Shown: piece by piece, positions 33,536 to 42,217 of the stretch
How positions within the stretch are numbered: position 1 is the first letter of the stretch
Layout: each line of letters opens with the position of its first letter
Assembly (NCBI RefSeq): GCF_000283515.1
Contig: NC_015976.1
Coordinates: 1-64,000 of the forward strand
Direction of reading: 5' to 3'
DNA: 64,000 bases
Origin: Sphingobium sp. SYK-6
Lineage (GTDB): Bacteria; Pseudomonadota; Alphaproteobacteria; Sphingomonadales; Sphingomonadaceae
Program-made: the position numbers and the translations under genes
Notes under the pieces: model-generated
Seen by the model: only the letters and a program-made list of their open reading frames with translations
The model's database searches: none
Told to the model about the DNA's origin: nothing

Positions 33536-34000
33536 TCAGGGCAGCGGCCGCGTCGGATAGGGCGTGCCGTCCCGGCGCTTGTAGCCATCGGCGGTGAAGA
33601 TCATGTCGATGTCCGAATAGCCGCCCCCCGCATCGCGATCGCCGGCGCTGAAGCACAGGAAGGTGCAGCGTTCCGTGCTGCGATTGACGAGATGATGGCC
33701 ATTGGCGACACCCGCTGCCCAGGCCACGCAATCGCCGGGCCCCAGCACTGTCTCGCCCTCGTCCTCGATCAGCACGGCTTCGCCATCGAGCATCACGAGG
33801 AACTCGTCTTCTCCTTCGTGCCAGTGCCGCTGCGAGGACCATGCGCCGGGCTCCAGGACGACATGGCTGACGCCCAGCGCGGTGAGACCGGCATGGCGGC
33901 CGAGCCGCCGGTGCCAGCGGCCCTGCACGGCCGCGTCGAACGGCGCGGGATAGCCGGTGCTGTTGGCCTGCGGCACGGTGTCGATGTCGATGCGGGGCAT
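33536..34000 (-). CDS. Cupin-domain protein
   Basis: A 154-aa single-domain cupin from ATG 34000 (MPRIDIDTVPQ). Motif 1 is SSQRHWHEGEDEFLVMLDGEAVL with His/His/Glu metal ligands, and motif 2 is GDCVAWAAGVANGHHLVN. Proteins of this type often bind a metal and a small carbonyl or sugar substrate; none can be named. It converges on the GST gene with 24 nt between stops, in which a short GC hairpin (CCGCC/GGCGG) could act as a shared stop signal. Confidence 0.8.
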   Translation of the reverse strand: MPRIDIDTVPQANSTGYPAPFDAAVQGRWHRRLGRHAGLTALGVSHVVLEPGAWSSQRHWHEGEDEFLVMLDGEAVLIEDEGETVLGPGDCVAWAAGVANGHHLVNRSTERCTFLCFSAGDRDAGGGYSDIDMIFTADGYKRRDGTPYPTRPLP

Positions 34001-34131
34001 GGTGCGTCCTTCAAGCGTTTTGCGCATCCTGCCAGCGCCGGGGACGCCGGACAAGCGGCCACGATTCCCCGCTCCCCTCTTCTCCCGGCCCTCTCTTCCC
34101 ATGCGAACCGGCTTTGGCTAACGCGGGGGCA

Positions 34132-35280
34132 ATGACACCCGCTCTCACCGATCCCGTCGCGCTGGCCGAAAAGCTGATCGCCTGCCCCTCCGTCACACCC
34201 GCCACCGGCGCGGTGTTCGACTGCCTCGAGGCGATGCTGCGGCCGCTGGGCTTCACGGTCGAGCGCTTCGTCGATGGCGACGAGGCGGAAGGCGGGCCGG
34301 TCGAGAATCTGCTGGCCGTACGCCGATCGGGTGACGGGCCGCATTTCGCTTTCGCCGGTCATCTCGACGTGGTGCCGCCCGGCGAGGGCTGGACAAGCGA
34401 TGCCTTCCTGCCCGAGCGGCGGGGCGACCTGCTCCACGGGCGCGGCGCGGTGGACATGAAAGGGGCCATCGCCGCTTTCGTCGCCGCCGTGGCGCGCACG
34501 CCGAACGCTGGCGGCACGATCAGCCTGCTCATCACCGGCGACGAGGAAGGCGAGGCGGTCCACGGCACCCGCGCGCTCATGCGCCACATGGCCGCGCGGG
34601 CCGTGGTGCCGGACCTCTGTCTCGTCGGGGAGCCGACCAGCGTCGGGCGGCTGGGCGACACGATCAAGATCGGGCGGCGCGGATCGGTCAACATGTGGAT
34701 CACCGTGCCCGGCGTGCAGGGCCATGTCGCTTATCCGCATCTGGCCGACAATCCGATCCCGCGCCTCATCCGCATCCTGTCGGCGATCGAGGCGATCGAG
34801 CTGGACGAGGGAACGGACTGGTTCCAGCCCAGCAACATCGAGATTACCGATCTGCATGTCGGCAATCCGGCCACGAATGTCATTCCCGCCCGGGCGGCCG
34901 CGCGCCTCTCCATCCGCTTCAATGATCTGCATCGCGGCGAGGCACTGGTGTCGCGGATCGCGGCGCTGGTGGAGGCAGAGGGCGGCACATTGCAGGCGAA
35001 GATCAGCGGCGAGGCGTTCCTGACCCCGCCCGGTCCGCTTTCCACGCTGGTGAGCGACGCCATCACGGCCGAAACCGGCCTTGTCCCGGAGCTGTCCACC
35101 AGCGGCGGCACGTCCGACGCCCGCTTTCTCTCCGCGCTGTGCCCGGTCGTCGAGTTCGGCCTCCTCAACGCGACGATGCACAAGCTGGACGAAGCGGTGG
35201 CCCTGCCGGACCTTGAAGGCCTCACCCGCATCTACATGCGCGTGCTCGCTGCCGCGCTCAGCCCGGCCGCCGCAGGATGA
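34132..35280 (+). CDS. dapE: Succinyl-diaminopimelate desuccinylase
   Basis: Binuclear zinc amidohydrolase of the lysine and meso-diaminopimelate pathway. Metal ligands are in FAFAGHLDVVPPGEGW, GRGAVDMKG, TGDEEGEAVHGT and, at the C-terminus, FGLLNATMHKLDE. ELSTSGGTSDARFL is the substrate-carboxylate loop. It is 382 aa from ATG 34132; a TTG at 34114 is less likely. Its last 23 nt overlap the convergent smr gene. Confidence 0.95.
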   Translation: MTPALTDPVALAEKLIACPSVTPATGAVFDCLEAMLRPLGFTVERFVDGDEAEGGPVENLLAVRRSGDGPHFAFAGHLDVVPPGEGWTSDAFLPERRGDLLHGRGAVDMKGAIAAFVAAVARTPNAGGTISLLITGDEEGEAVHGTRALMRHMAARAVVPDLCLVGEPTSVGRLGDTIKIGRRGSVNMWITVPGVQGHVAYPHLADNPIPRLIRILSAIEAIELDEGTDWFQPSNIEITDLHVGNPATNVIPARAAARLSIRFNDLHRGEALVSRIAALVEAEGGTLQAKISGEAFLTPPGPLSTLVSDAITAETGLVPELSTSGGTSDARFLSALCPVVEFGLLNATMHKLDEAVALPDLEGLTRIYMRVLAAALSPAAAG

Positions 35281-35812
35281 CGTAAAGCGCGCCGTCCCCG
35301 CCATGGCGGGGATGAGCCGCGCGGACGCTGGCGATGCGGTGCGCATGGGGACTGCGCGCCAGCCAGTCCCCGATTTCCGCCCGGATGGCGCCCCGGCGCC
35401 GCGTCTCGCCCGGTTCCGGTGCCGGGCGCGGCTTTCCCGTCACCACCAGCAGGACGCGCCAGCCCTGTGCCACCGCATCGCCCAATGCCCGGTCGAGGCG
35501 GACATGGGCCGCCGCCAGATTGTGCCCGTGCAGATCGATGCTGTGATCAGGCACGAGCCTTCCCGATCGGATGCGCCGCTCCCAGCTCGTGTCGAGCACG
35601 GGAACCGGCGCGGGGCGCGGCGGCGCCTTGGGCGGCTTTGCTGGTGTCGCCGGCGGCAAGACGGCGGCCTTCGCAGCCGGGCCTTCGACGGGAACGGGCG
35701 GCGTGGCTGCGGCATCATTCGCCCGGGCCGGGCTCCGGCGCAGCGGCGTCACCGTGCGGGCGAGCTTCTGCCAGAGCGCCTGTTCCTCAGGGGAGAGGCG
35801 GCGGCGTGACAT
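35258..35812 (-). CDS. Smr-domain protein (MutS2-like nicking domain, SmrA type)
   Basis: A 184-aa protein with a low-complexity Pro/Ala N-terminus and a C-terminal Smr domain (about residues 95-184). Motifs are HSIDLHGHNLAAAHVRLDRAL, the VLLVVTGK strand, RGAIRAEIGDWL and HPRHGGDGALYVILRR. Smr domains cut or bind branched nucleic acids or RNA. ATG 35812 is chosen. Its 5' end overlaps mltA by 26 nt, and its 3' end overlaps dapE by 23 nt. Confidence 0.85.
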   Translation of the reverse strand: MSRRRLSPEEQALWQKLARTVTPLRRSPARANDAAATPPVPVEGPAAKAAVLPPATPAKPPKAPPRPAPVPVLDTSWERRIRSGRLVPDHSIDLHGHNLAAAHVRLDRALGDAVAQGWRVLLVVTGKPRPAPEPGETRRRGAIRAEIGDWLARSPHAHRIASVRAAHPRHGGDGALYVILRRPG

Positions 35813-37097
35813 CTTGCTGGCTGCGCAGGCGCTGGTAAGTGCCAATGGGCAACAGCAGCAGCGCGCTGCCCCGTGCCGACATGCCGCCCGCGACGGCGCG
35901 CGCCCGCTCACCCGCGCCCCAGAAGGTGTCGAAGCGGTTGGCGCCCTTGATCGCGCCGCCGGTATCCTGAGCGATCCACAGGCCGCTGGCTTCCGCCCGG
36001 TCCAGCGAGAGCAGCACCGGCGCACCGAGCGGCACGAAGGTCGGGTCAGCCGCAACGCTCGCTTCCGGCGTCACCGGCAGGCCGAGCGCGCCGAGCGGCC
36101 CCGGCCCGGTCAGCTCGCGGAAGAAGATGTAGCTCTTGTTCTCGTTCATGATCGCGCGCCCCTCGACGGGGTTGGCGCGCAGCCAGGCCATGATGTCCTG
36201 CATCGAGCCGGCCTGGATGAGCCCGCGATCCTTCATCAGCTTGCCGATGCCGGTATAGTCGCGGCCATTCTGCCCGTCATAGCCGACCCGCATCACGCCG
36301 CCGTCGGGCAGGCGCAGGCGGCCGCTGCCCTGTATCTCCAGGAAGAACAGTTCGATCGGATCGTTGGCATAGGCGATTTCGAGGCCGCGTCCCGCCAGTG
36401 CGCCGCTGGTGATCGCTGCCCGGTCGTCATAGGGGACGAAGTTGGTGCCATCGACCTTGCCCCGGATGCGCCGGCCTTTCAGAGTGTCGCTGAACAGGCC
36501 CAGATCCACATCGATGAGGTCCTGGGGCCGCCGGTAGAGCGGCGTCTCGCAACCCGCCATGCGCTGGCGGCAGCCGGTGATCTCGGGCTCGTAATAGCCG
36601 GTGGCGAAGGCCTTGCCGTCGCCGATCTGCACGGCTTCGAAATAGCGGCGGAAGAATTCGCGGGCATTGGCCTCGCTGAAGCTGGCGGCGGCCGCGCAGG
36701 CCTGCTGCCAGTCGGAGGCGGATGTCAGGCCGCTCTGGTCCCGCCGTCTGGTGAGCGAGGGGCAGGAAATGCGAAACGCGCGGAAGGCGAGGCGCAAGCG
36801 CTCCGTATCGGGCGGCAGCAGCGTCTCGATGTCCGGCGCCAGGGTCATCCCGGCAGCGACCGCCGGACCGACCGCGGTCTCGCCCGGGGTGGGCAAAGGC
36901 GTCGGCGCGGGAGGGAGCGTGGGGCGTGGCTGGGCAGGCTGGGGCCGGACGCCCGGTTCAGGCGTGGCGCCCGGCGTCCCGGGCGGGATCATCCGTCCGC
37001 AGGCGGCGAGCGCAAGGCAGGCGGCCAAGAGCGCGAGCCACCGGCCAGGCCGGGCCGGGCGGGATTGAACGGAAGCAGGCATGAGGCAGCGCCGCAT
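35787..37097 (-). CDS. mltA: Membrane-bound lytic murein transglycosylase A
   Basis: Lipoprotein that cleaves peptidoglycan strands with 1,6-anhydro product formation. The lipobox is LALAACG near residue 33. A Pro-rich tether follows, then the MltA domain (FATGYYEPEITGCRQR, LFFLEIQGSGRLRLPDGGVMRVGYDGQNGRDYTGIGK) and the 3D domain with the catalytic Asp (WIAQDTGGAIKGANRFDTFWG). It is 436 aa; ATG 37082 is an alternative start. The order secB (divergent), Tim44, mltA, smr is an alphaproteobacterial one. Confidence 0.94.
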   Translation of the reverse strand: MRRCLMPASVQSRPARPGRWLALLAACLALAACGRMIPPGTPGATPEPGVRPQPAQPRPTLPPAPTPLPTPGETAVGPAVAAGMTLAPDIETLLPPDTERLRLAFRAFRISCPSLTRRRDQSGLTSASDWQQACAAAASFSEANAREFFRRYFEAVQIGDGKAFATGYYEPEITGCRQRMAGCETPLYRRPQDLIDVDLGLFSDTLKGRRIRGKVDGTNFVPYDDRAAITSGALAGRGLEIAYANDPIELFFLEIQGSGRLRLPDGGVMRVGYDGQNGRDYTGIGKLMKDRGLIQAGSMQDIMAWLRANPVEGRAIMNENKSYIFFRELTGPGPLGALGLPVTPEASVAADPTFVPLGAPVLLSLDRAEASGLWIAQDTGGAIKGANRFDTFWGAGERARAVAGGMSARGSALLLLPIGTYQRLRSQQDVTPPPLP

Positions 37098-37106
37098 CCC
37101 TGGCCG

Positions 37107-37802
37107 TCAACCTTCGTCCGTCTCCGTCAATTGCCAGTTGGGGTCGCGGCTGCGCAGATCGCGGCTGAAGGTCCAGGTCTCGATCGTGGAGACGGCATCG
37201 TCCAGCGAGCCGGCGACGACCGCGCCGTTGCTGTCGCGCGTCACGGCAGACAGATCGGCCTCGAAATGAACCGCAACATGGGCCATGCCATCGTCCACGC
37301 GCGCGTCGACGATATTGGCCGTATCGATGCGCACCAGCTTGTTGTCGAGCGTCAGGCCGGCCGATTCGCGCTCGGTGATCGCGGTGTCGAAGGCGGCATA
37401 GACGTCGGCATCGCACAAGCTCTTGAGCGTCTCGCGATCGCCTTTCCAGAACGCCTCGAGGATCATGCCATAGGCCGCGCGCGCGCCGGAGAGGAACTGC
37501 GCAACATCGAAGCTGCGATCGGCGGCGATCAGGGCGCGCAGCCCCGCCTGTGCCGGTACGGCGACGGCGCTTTCGGCAGCGCGCTGGGCGGGCGTGCGCC
37601 CGTCCTGCTGCTCGCCGGCGGGCATGCGGGCGCCTGCCGGCCGATCATCCGCAGGCGCGGGGATCTGTTGCTGTTCATGGCCAGTCCGCCGCCCAAGCAC
37701 GGAAAACAGCCGCAAGGCCAGCAGCGCAAAGATCATGGCCAGGACGACAATGACGGTCACGAGAACGAAACCCTTCCAAACAATCCGGAACCCACCAGAC
37801 AT
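37107..37802 (-). CDS. Tim44/TimA-domain membrane-anchored protein
   Basis: A 231-aa protein with one N-terminal TM segment (KGFVLVTVIVVLAMIFALLALRLFSVLG), a Pro/Ala/Gln linker, and a Tim44-like NTF2-fold domain (about 95-231: FLSGARAAYGMILEAFWKGDRETLKSLCDADVYAAFDTAI, NIVDARVDDGMAHVAVHFEADL, ETWTFSRDLRSRDPNWQLTET). Such proteins are bacterial relatives of the mitochondrial import component Tim44. The gene is divergent from secB and 9 nt upstream of mltA. Confidence 0.9.
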   Translation of the reverse strand: MSGGFRIVWKGFVLVTVIVVLAMIFALLALRLFSVLGRRTGHEQQQIPAPADDRPAGARMPAGEQQDGRTPAQRAAESAVAVPAQAGLRALIAADRSFDVAQFLSGARAAYGMILEAFWKGDRETLKSLCDADVYAAFDTAITERESAGLTLDNKLVRIDTANIVDARVDDGMAHVAVHFEADLSAVTRDSNGAVVAGSLDDAVSTIETWTFSRDLRSRDPNWQLTETDEG

Positions 37803-38107
37803 AGGCGTCTTTGCGGCAAATTCAAACCTGCAACGTCCCGGGTGGCGTTCAGGTTACCCAGAGGCGGCAAAAAAAGCATCAACAATCTGGACTCGGCTCC
37901 GGGCCCGGCTGGCCGGGCGGCAGTGTCATGCGGGGACGCGGCCGGCGCGTGCGGGAGATTGCCCTGCCCCGGCCCGCCTGCTAAGCGGCCCGCCGACTGG
38001 GACGGCCGGGCGAGGACAAAGCCGGAACGCCACCCCCGCGACTTTTCAGCTATGGGTAGCGGCATGGTGGCCGGTGGCCCGGCAACAGCCTGAAGGACAG
38101 GAACGAC
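37803..38107. other. Divergent intergenic region between Tim44-like gene and secB
   Basis: About 305 nt containing promoters for both directions. A run of seven A (37871-37877) lies within the only AT-rich part. I cannot name a convincing promoter pair; no RNA gene is visible. Confidence 0.4.
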
Positions 38108-38593
38108 ATGACCGACGAAACCACTGCAAACGGCGCGGACAATCAGCCGCAGATCGGCCTCATCGCACAATATGTGAAGGATCTTTCCTTCGAGAATCCG
38201 AATTCGCCGGCAGTTTATCAGTGGCAGGAGCAGCCGCAGATCGACGTGAATTTCAACATCAGCAACAACAAGGTTGCCGATGACGTGTTCGAGGTCGCGC
38301 TGAAGGTTTCGGCCACCGCCGCGGGCGAAGCCGGCACGGCCTTTGCCGTTGAGCTGGTCTTTGCCGGCCTGTTCGGCATGCGCAACGTGCCGGAGGAGCA
38401 GATGCGCCCCTTCCTCTATGCCGAGGCGCCGCGCCTGCTTTTCCCCTTCGCGCGCCGCATCCTGGCCGATGCCGTGCAGGATGGCGGTTTCCCGCCGCTG
38501 CTGCTCGATCCCATCGATTTCGGGGCGCTTTACATGCAGCAGCAGGCGCAGATGGCTGCGGGCGGCGAAGGCATGCCGATCGGCAACGCCTGA
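38108..38593 (+). CDS. secB: Protein-export chaperone SecB
   Basis: Tetrameric cytosolic chaperone that keeps preproteins unfolded and hands them to SecA. The N-terminus has IGLIAQYVKDLSFENPNSPAVYQW, the centre has VDVNFNISNN-type strands (here IDVNFNIS), and the C-terminus has PEEQMRPFLYAEAPRLLFPFARRILADAVQDGGFPPLLLDPIDF. It is 161 aa. AGGA lies about 8 nt before the ATG. Confidence 0.97.
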   Translation: MTDETTANGADNQPQIGLIAQYVKDLSFENPNSPAVYQWQEQPQIDVNFNISNNKVADDVFEVALKVSATAAGEAGTAFAVELVFAGLFGMRNVPEEQMRPFLYAEAPRLLFPFARRILADAVQDGGFPPLLLDPIDFGALYMQQQAQMAAGGEGMPIGNA

Positions 38594-38628
38594 CCACCTG
38601 CTGCTGAAGCGACGGGCGCCATGACCCG

Positions 38629-40212
38629 ATGAGCCTGCTCCGCGCGACGGGAACCATCGGCGCCCTGACGCTCGTCAGCCGCGTGCTCGGCATGGTGCGC
38701 GACATGCTGATGGCGCGCTATGTCGGCGCGGGCTTTGCGTCCGATGCCTTTCTGATCGCCTGGCGCCTGCCCAACCTGTTCCGCGCCCTTTTCGCCGAGG
38801 GCGCCTTTTCCGCCGCCTTCGTGCCGATGTTCAATCGCATCATCGCGCAGGAAGGCGGGGAAGAGAGCGAGGCCGGGCGCCGGGCGGCGATCGCCTTTGC
38901 GGGGCAAGTGCTTTCCGTCCTGTTTCCCATGCTGGTCGTGCTCACCATCATCATGATGCTGGCGGCCGGCCCGGTTGTATGGGCGATGACCGGCGGATTT
39001 CCCGACGGCGGGCCGGAGAAGTTCGCGCTGGCCCGGCATCTCACCATCATCACATTTCCTTATCTGGGCCTCGTATCGCTCGCTTCGCTGCTCGGCGGGA
39101 TCCTCAACAGCTTTGATCGCTTCTGGGTGAACGCGGCCGCCCCCGCGCTGCTCAACATCTGCATGATCGTGGCGATCCTGTTCTTTCGTGGCGATACGGA
39201 AGTCGAGACGGCCATGACCCAGGCCATTGCGGTCACCGTCTCCGGAGCACTGCAACTGCTCTGGCTGGTCTGGTCGTGCCGCAGGATCGGCGTCGTGTTG
39301 CGGCTCACTTTGCCGCGCCTGTCGCCGCGCGTGAAGGCGCTGCTCGCCATCATCGGTCCCGCCGCCATCGGCCAGGGCGCCATCCAGTTCAATCTGCTCG
39401 TCTCTACCTCGCTCGCCGCGCGTTTCCTGCCGCAGGGCTCGGTGAGCTGGATCTATTATGCGGACCGGCTGAACCAGCTTCCGCTGGGCCTTATCGGCAT
39501 CGGCGTCGGCACGGCCATTCTCCCGATGCTCTCGCGCCAGATCGGCTCGGGCGACGGCAAGGCTGCGAACGATACGCAGAACCGCGCGCTGGAGCTGGCG
39601 CTGTTCCTGGCCCTGCCCGCTGCCGTCGCTTTGCTCGTCTCTGCCGTGCCGCTCATTCGCGGCGTGTTCCAGCATGGCGCGTTCACGGCGGAGGATACGC
39701 TCGGATGCGCTGCGGTGCTCGCCGCCTTTGCGCCCGGTGTGCCGGCCTATGTGCTCATCAAGGTGCTCACCCCGGGTTTCTATGCGCGGGGCAACACCCG
39801 CACGCCGGTGCGCATCGCCTTCATGGCCATGCTCGTGAATCTCGTCGGCAATCTTGCGCTCATCTGGCCGCTGGGCGCCACCGGCATCGCGCTGTCGACG
39901 GCGGTCTCCGCCTGGGTGAACGTTGCCCTCCTCTATGCGGCACTGCGGCGCGAGGACCATCTGACTCTCGATGCGCGTTTCCGGGCCAAGGCCCTGCGCA
40001 TTCTCGCCGCAGGGCTGCTGATGGGCGGAACCCTGCTGGCCGGCAATCGCGTGCTCGATGCGTCCATGGCCGGACCCTTCTGGGAGCGGATCGCCGCGCT
40101 GGCGCTGCTTTGCGGCGGGGGGGCGATCGTCTACGGGCTGGCGTCCATCGGCCTTGGCGCCTATCGCATTGCCGAACTCAAGGCGCAGTTGCGCCGCTCA
40201 CCGAGACTTTAA
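38629..40212 (+). CDS. murJ: Lipid II flippase MurJ
   Basis: Flips lipid-linked peptidoglycan precursor across the inner membrane (MOP superfamily). About 14 TM segments are readable over 527 aa. The N-terminus TGTIGALTLVSRVLGMVRDMLMARYVGAGFASDAFLIAWRLPNLFRALFAEGAFSAAFVP is the family hallmark, with conserved arginines in RVLGMVRD and the later YYADRLNQLPLGLIGIGVGTAILPMLSR. It is 35 nt after secB and 27 nt before trpS. Confidence 0.96.
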   Translation: MSLLRATGTIGALTLVSRVLGMVRDMLMARYVGAGFASDAFLIAWRLPNLFRALFAEGAFSAAFVPMFNRIIAQEGGEESEAGRRAAIAFAGQVLSVLFPMLVVLTIIMMLAAGPVVWAMTGGFPDGGPEKFALARHLTIITFPYLGLVSLASLLGGILNSFDRFWVNAAAPALLNICMIVAILFFRGDTEVETAMTQAIAVTVSGALQLLWLVWSCRRIGVVLRLTLPRLSPRVKALLAIIGPAAIGQGAIQFNLLVSTSLAARFLPQGSVSWIYYADRLNQLPLGLIGIGVGTAILPMLSRQIGSGDGKAANDTQNRALELALFLALPAAVALLVSAVPLIRGVFQHGAFTAEDTLGCAAVLAAFAPGVPAYVLIKVLTPGFYARGNTRTPVRIAFMAMLVNLVGNLALIWPLGATGIALSTAVSAWVNVALLYAALRREDHLTLDARFRAKALRILAAGLLMGGTLLAGNRVLDASMAGPFWERIAALALLCGGGAIVYGLASIGLGAYRIAELKAQLRRSPRL

Positions 40213-40239
40213 GACCAATAGCAGAAAGCGGATCGATCC

Positions 40240-41244
40240 ATGCGCGTGCTCTCCGGTATCCAGCCGACCGGCAATCTCCACCTCGGCAATTATCTCGGCG
40301 CGATCCGCAACTGGGTCGCCATGCAGGACAGCATGAGCGGTGATTCGCGCTGCTTTTTCTTCCTTGCGGACATGCACTCGATCACCGTGCACGAGACGCG
40401 CGAGCAGCGCCTCGCCAATGTGCGGGACATGACGGCTGCGCTGGTGGCTTGCGGCATCGATCCCGATCGCTCCGTGCTGTTCAATCAGGCCCGGGTGCCG
40501 GCCCATGCCGAGCTGTGCTGGCTTCTGTGTGGCACGGCGCGGATCGGCTGGCTCAATCGCATGACCCAGTTCAAGGACAAGGCGGGCAAGAACCGCGAAG
40601 GCGCGAGCGTGGGCCTGTATGTCTATCCGGTGCTGCAGGCGGCCGACGTGCTGCTCTACCAGGCGACGCATGTGCCTGTCGGGGAGGACCAGAAGCAGCA
40701 TCTCGAGCTGACCCGCGACGTGGCGACCAAGTTCAACACCGATTTCGGCGTGGAGCTGTTCACGCTGCCCGATCCGATCATCCCGAAGGAAACCGCGCGG
40801 ATCATGAGTTTGCGGGACGGCTCGGCGAAGATGTCCAAGTCCGATCCCAGCGACATGAGCCGGATCAATCTTACCGACGACAATGACATGATCGCCCAGA
40901 AGGTGCGCAAGGCGAAGACCGATCCCGAGCCTCTCCCTTCTGACGCCGCCGGACTGGCCGGCCGGCCGGAGGCGATCAATCTCGTGGGAATCTACGCCAC
41001 CATGATCGGCTCGACGCCCGACGCGGTCTGCGCGCAGTTTGCCGGGCAGGGCTTCGGCGCGTTCAAGCCTGCGCTGGCGGACCTGCTGATCGAGAAGCTG
41101 GCGCCGATCCGGCAGCGTTATACCGCGCTCAGGGCGGATTATGGCGCGCTCGACGCCATTCTGGCCAGCGGTGCGGAGAAGGCATCGGCCGCGGCGGAGC
41201 CGACGCTGCGCGGCGCTTATGAAGCCATGGGCCTGATGCGCTGA
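40240..41244 (+). CDS. trpS: Tryptophanyl-tRNA synthetase
   Basis: Charges tRNA-Trp. The class I HIGH equivalent is GIQPTGNLHLGNYLGA and the KMSKS loop is GSAKMSKSDP. CGTARIGWLNRMTQFKDKAG and VYPVLQAADVLLYQATHVPVGEDQKQH are family blocks. It is 334 aa. The murJ-trpS neighbourhood is conserved in sphingomonads. Confidence 0.97.
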   Translation: MRVLSGIQPTGNLHLGNYLGAIRNWVAMQDSMSGDSRCFFFLADMHSITVHETREQRLANVRDMTAALVACGIDPDRSVLFNQARVPAHAELCWLLCGTARIGWLNRMTQFKDKAGKNREGASVGLYVYPVLQAADVLLYQATHVPVGEDQKQHLELTRDVATKFNTDFGVELFTLPDPIIPKETARIMSLRDGSAKMSKSDPSDMSRINLTDDNDMIAQKVRKAKTDPEPLPSDAAGLAGRPEAINLVGIYATMIGSTPDAVCAQFAGQGFGAFKPALADLLIEKLAPIRQRYTALRADYGALDAILASGAEKASAAAEPTLRGAYEAMGLMR

Positions 41245-41464
41245 CCGTCCGATCGAAAGCATTTTCGGGTCCGGGCTGGAACGCCGACCGGATGGTCCGC
41301 CTGATCGCGCGCCGGGGCCTGCGGGTATCGGGGCGGCGTCTCCAACGGCCCTCCGCTGCAACCGGAAAATCATTCGCGCATTCAAGTGGAGTTCATTTGC
41401 ACCAAGGCAATGTGCTCCCTACTTCGTCTACAGGGCATCGGACGCCCGAGAAACGGACAAGATC

Positions 41465-42118
41465 ATGACTTTCAAGCGCACTCTCCTGATCGCCGCGGCC
41501 TCTGCGCTGGCGCTGGGCGGCCTTTCGGCCTGCTCGACATCCTTCAAGGCAGACGTGGCGCGCTTCCAGCAGCTTCCGCCTGCGCAGGGCCAGAGCTTCA
41601 CTGTCCAGCCGGCCGACCAGCGGCTCGCCGGCAGCCTGGAGTTCCAGCATTATGCCGATCTCGTTGCGCAGAGACTGACCGACCAGGGCTATACGCGTGC
41701 CACGGATCCCGCCGCGGCGCAGCTCGTGGTCCAGCTCGATTATGATGTCGATCGCGGCACCCAGCGCATCCGCTCGACCGGCTTCGGGCGCGATCCCTTC
41801 TTCTACGACCCGTTCTTCTATCCGGGCTATTATCGCGGCTGGCGCGGGCGCTACATGATGGGCTGGAATGATCCCTTCCTCTGGGGCCCGGGCTACAACG
41901 ACATCGAGAGCTATCTGGTCTACCAGAGCCGGCTGAACATGCGGATCAACCGCGCGGCCGATGGCGAGCCGCTTTTCGAAGGCACGGCGCGCGCGCAATC
42001 GGTGAGCAACAAGCTCACTTATCTCGTGCCCAACCTGATCGACGCGCTGTTCACGGGCTTCCCCGGTCGGAACGGCGAGGAGGTCAAGGTGACCGTGGCT
42101 CCCGAACCCCGCAAATAA
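41465..42118 (+). CDS. DUF4136 lipoprotein
   Basis: A 217-aa lipoprotein: signal peptide with lipobox LGGLSACS (Cys near residue 24), then a DUF4136 domain starting FKADVARFQQLP and ending LFEGTARAQSVSNKLTYLVPNLIDALFTGFPGRNGEEVKVTV. A Tyr/Phe/Gly-rich insert (FFYDPFFYPGYYRGWRGR) occupies the middle. Function is unknown; probably outer-membrane or periplasmic. A 220-nt spacer separates it from trpS. Confidence 0.85.
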   Translation: MTFKRTLLIAAASALALGGLSACSTSFKADVARFQQLPPAQGQSFTVQPADQRLAGSLEFQHYADLVAQRLTDQGYTRATDPAAAQLVVQLDYDVDRGTQRIRSTGFGRDPFFYDPFFYPGYYRGWRGRYMMGWNDPFLWGPGYNDIESYLVYQSRLNMRINRAADGEPLFEGTARAQSVSNKLTYLVPNLIDALFTGFPGRNGEEVKVTVAPEPRK

Positions 42119-42158
42119 GGACGGCGCCGGCTCGCCCGGCCGTCCATTTCTCCAGCGC

Positions 42159-42185
42159 GCGACAGGGCGACCACTCGCCTGTCGC
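42159..42185. terminator. Hairpin between convergent DUF4136 and flippase genes
   Basis: GCGACAGG (42159-42166) pairs with CCTGTCGC (42178-42185); CGA/TCG adds three pairs after a one-base bulge, with loop CCAC. It lies between two convergent stop codons. There is no T tract. Confidence 0.5.
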
Positions 42186-42217
42186 CACCGGCTGCCATGG
42201 CCGGCGCGGTGCGCTGG

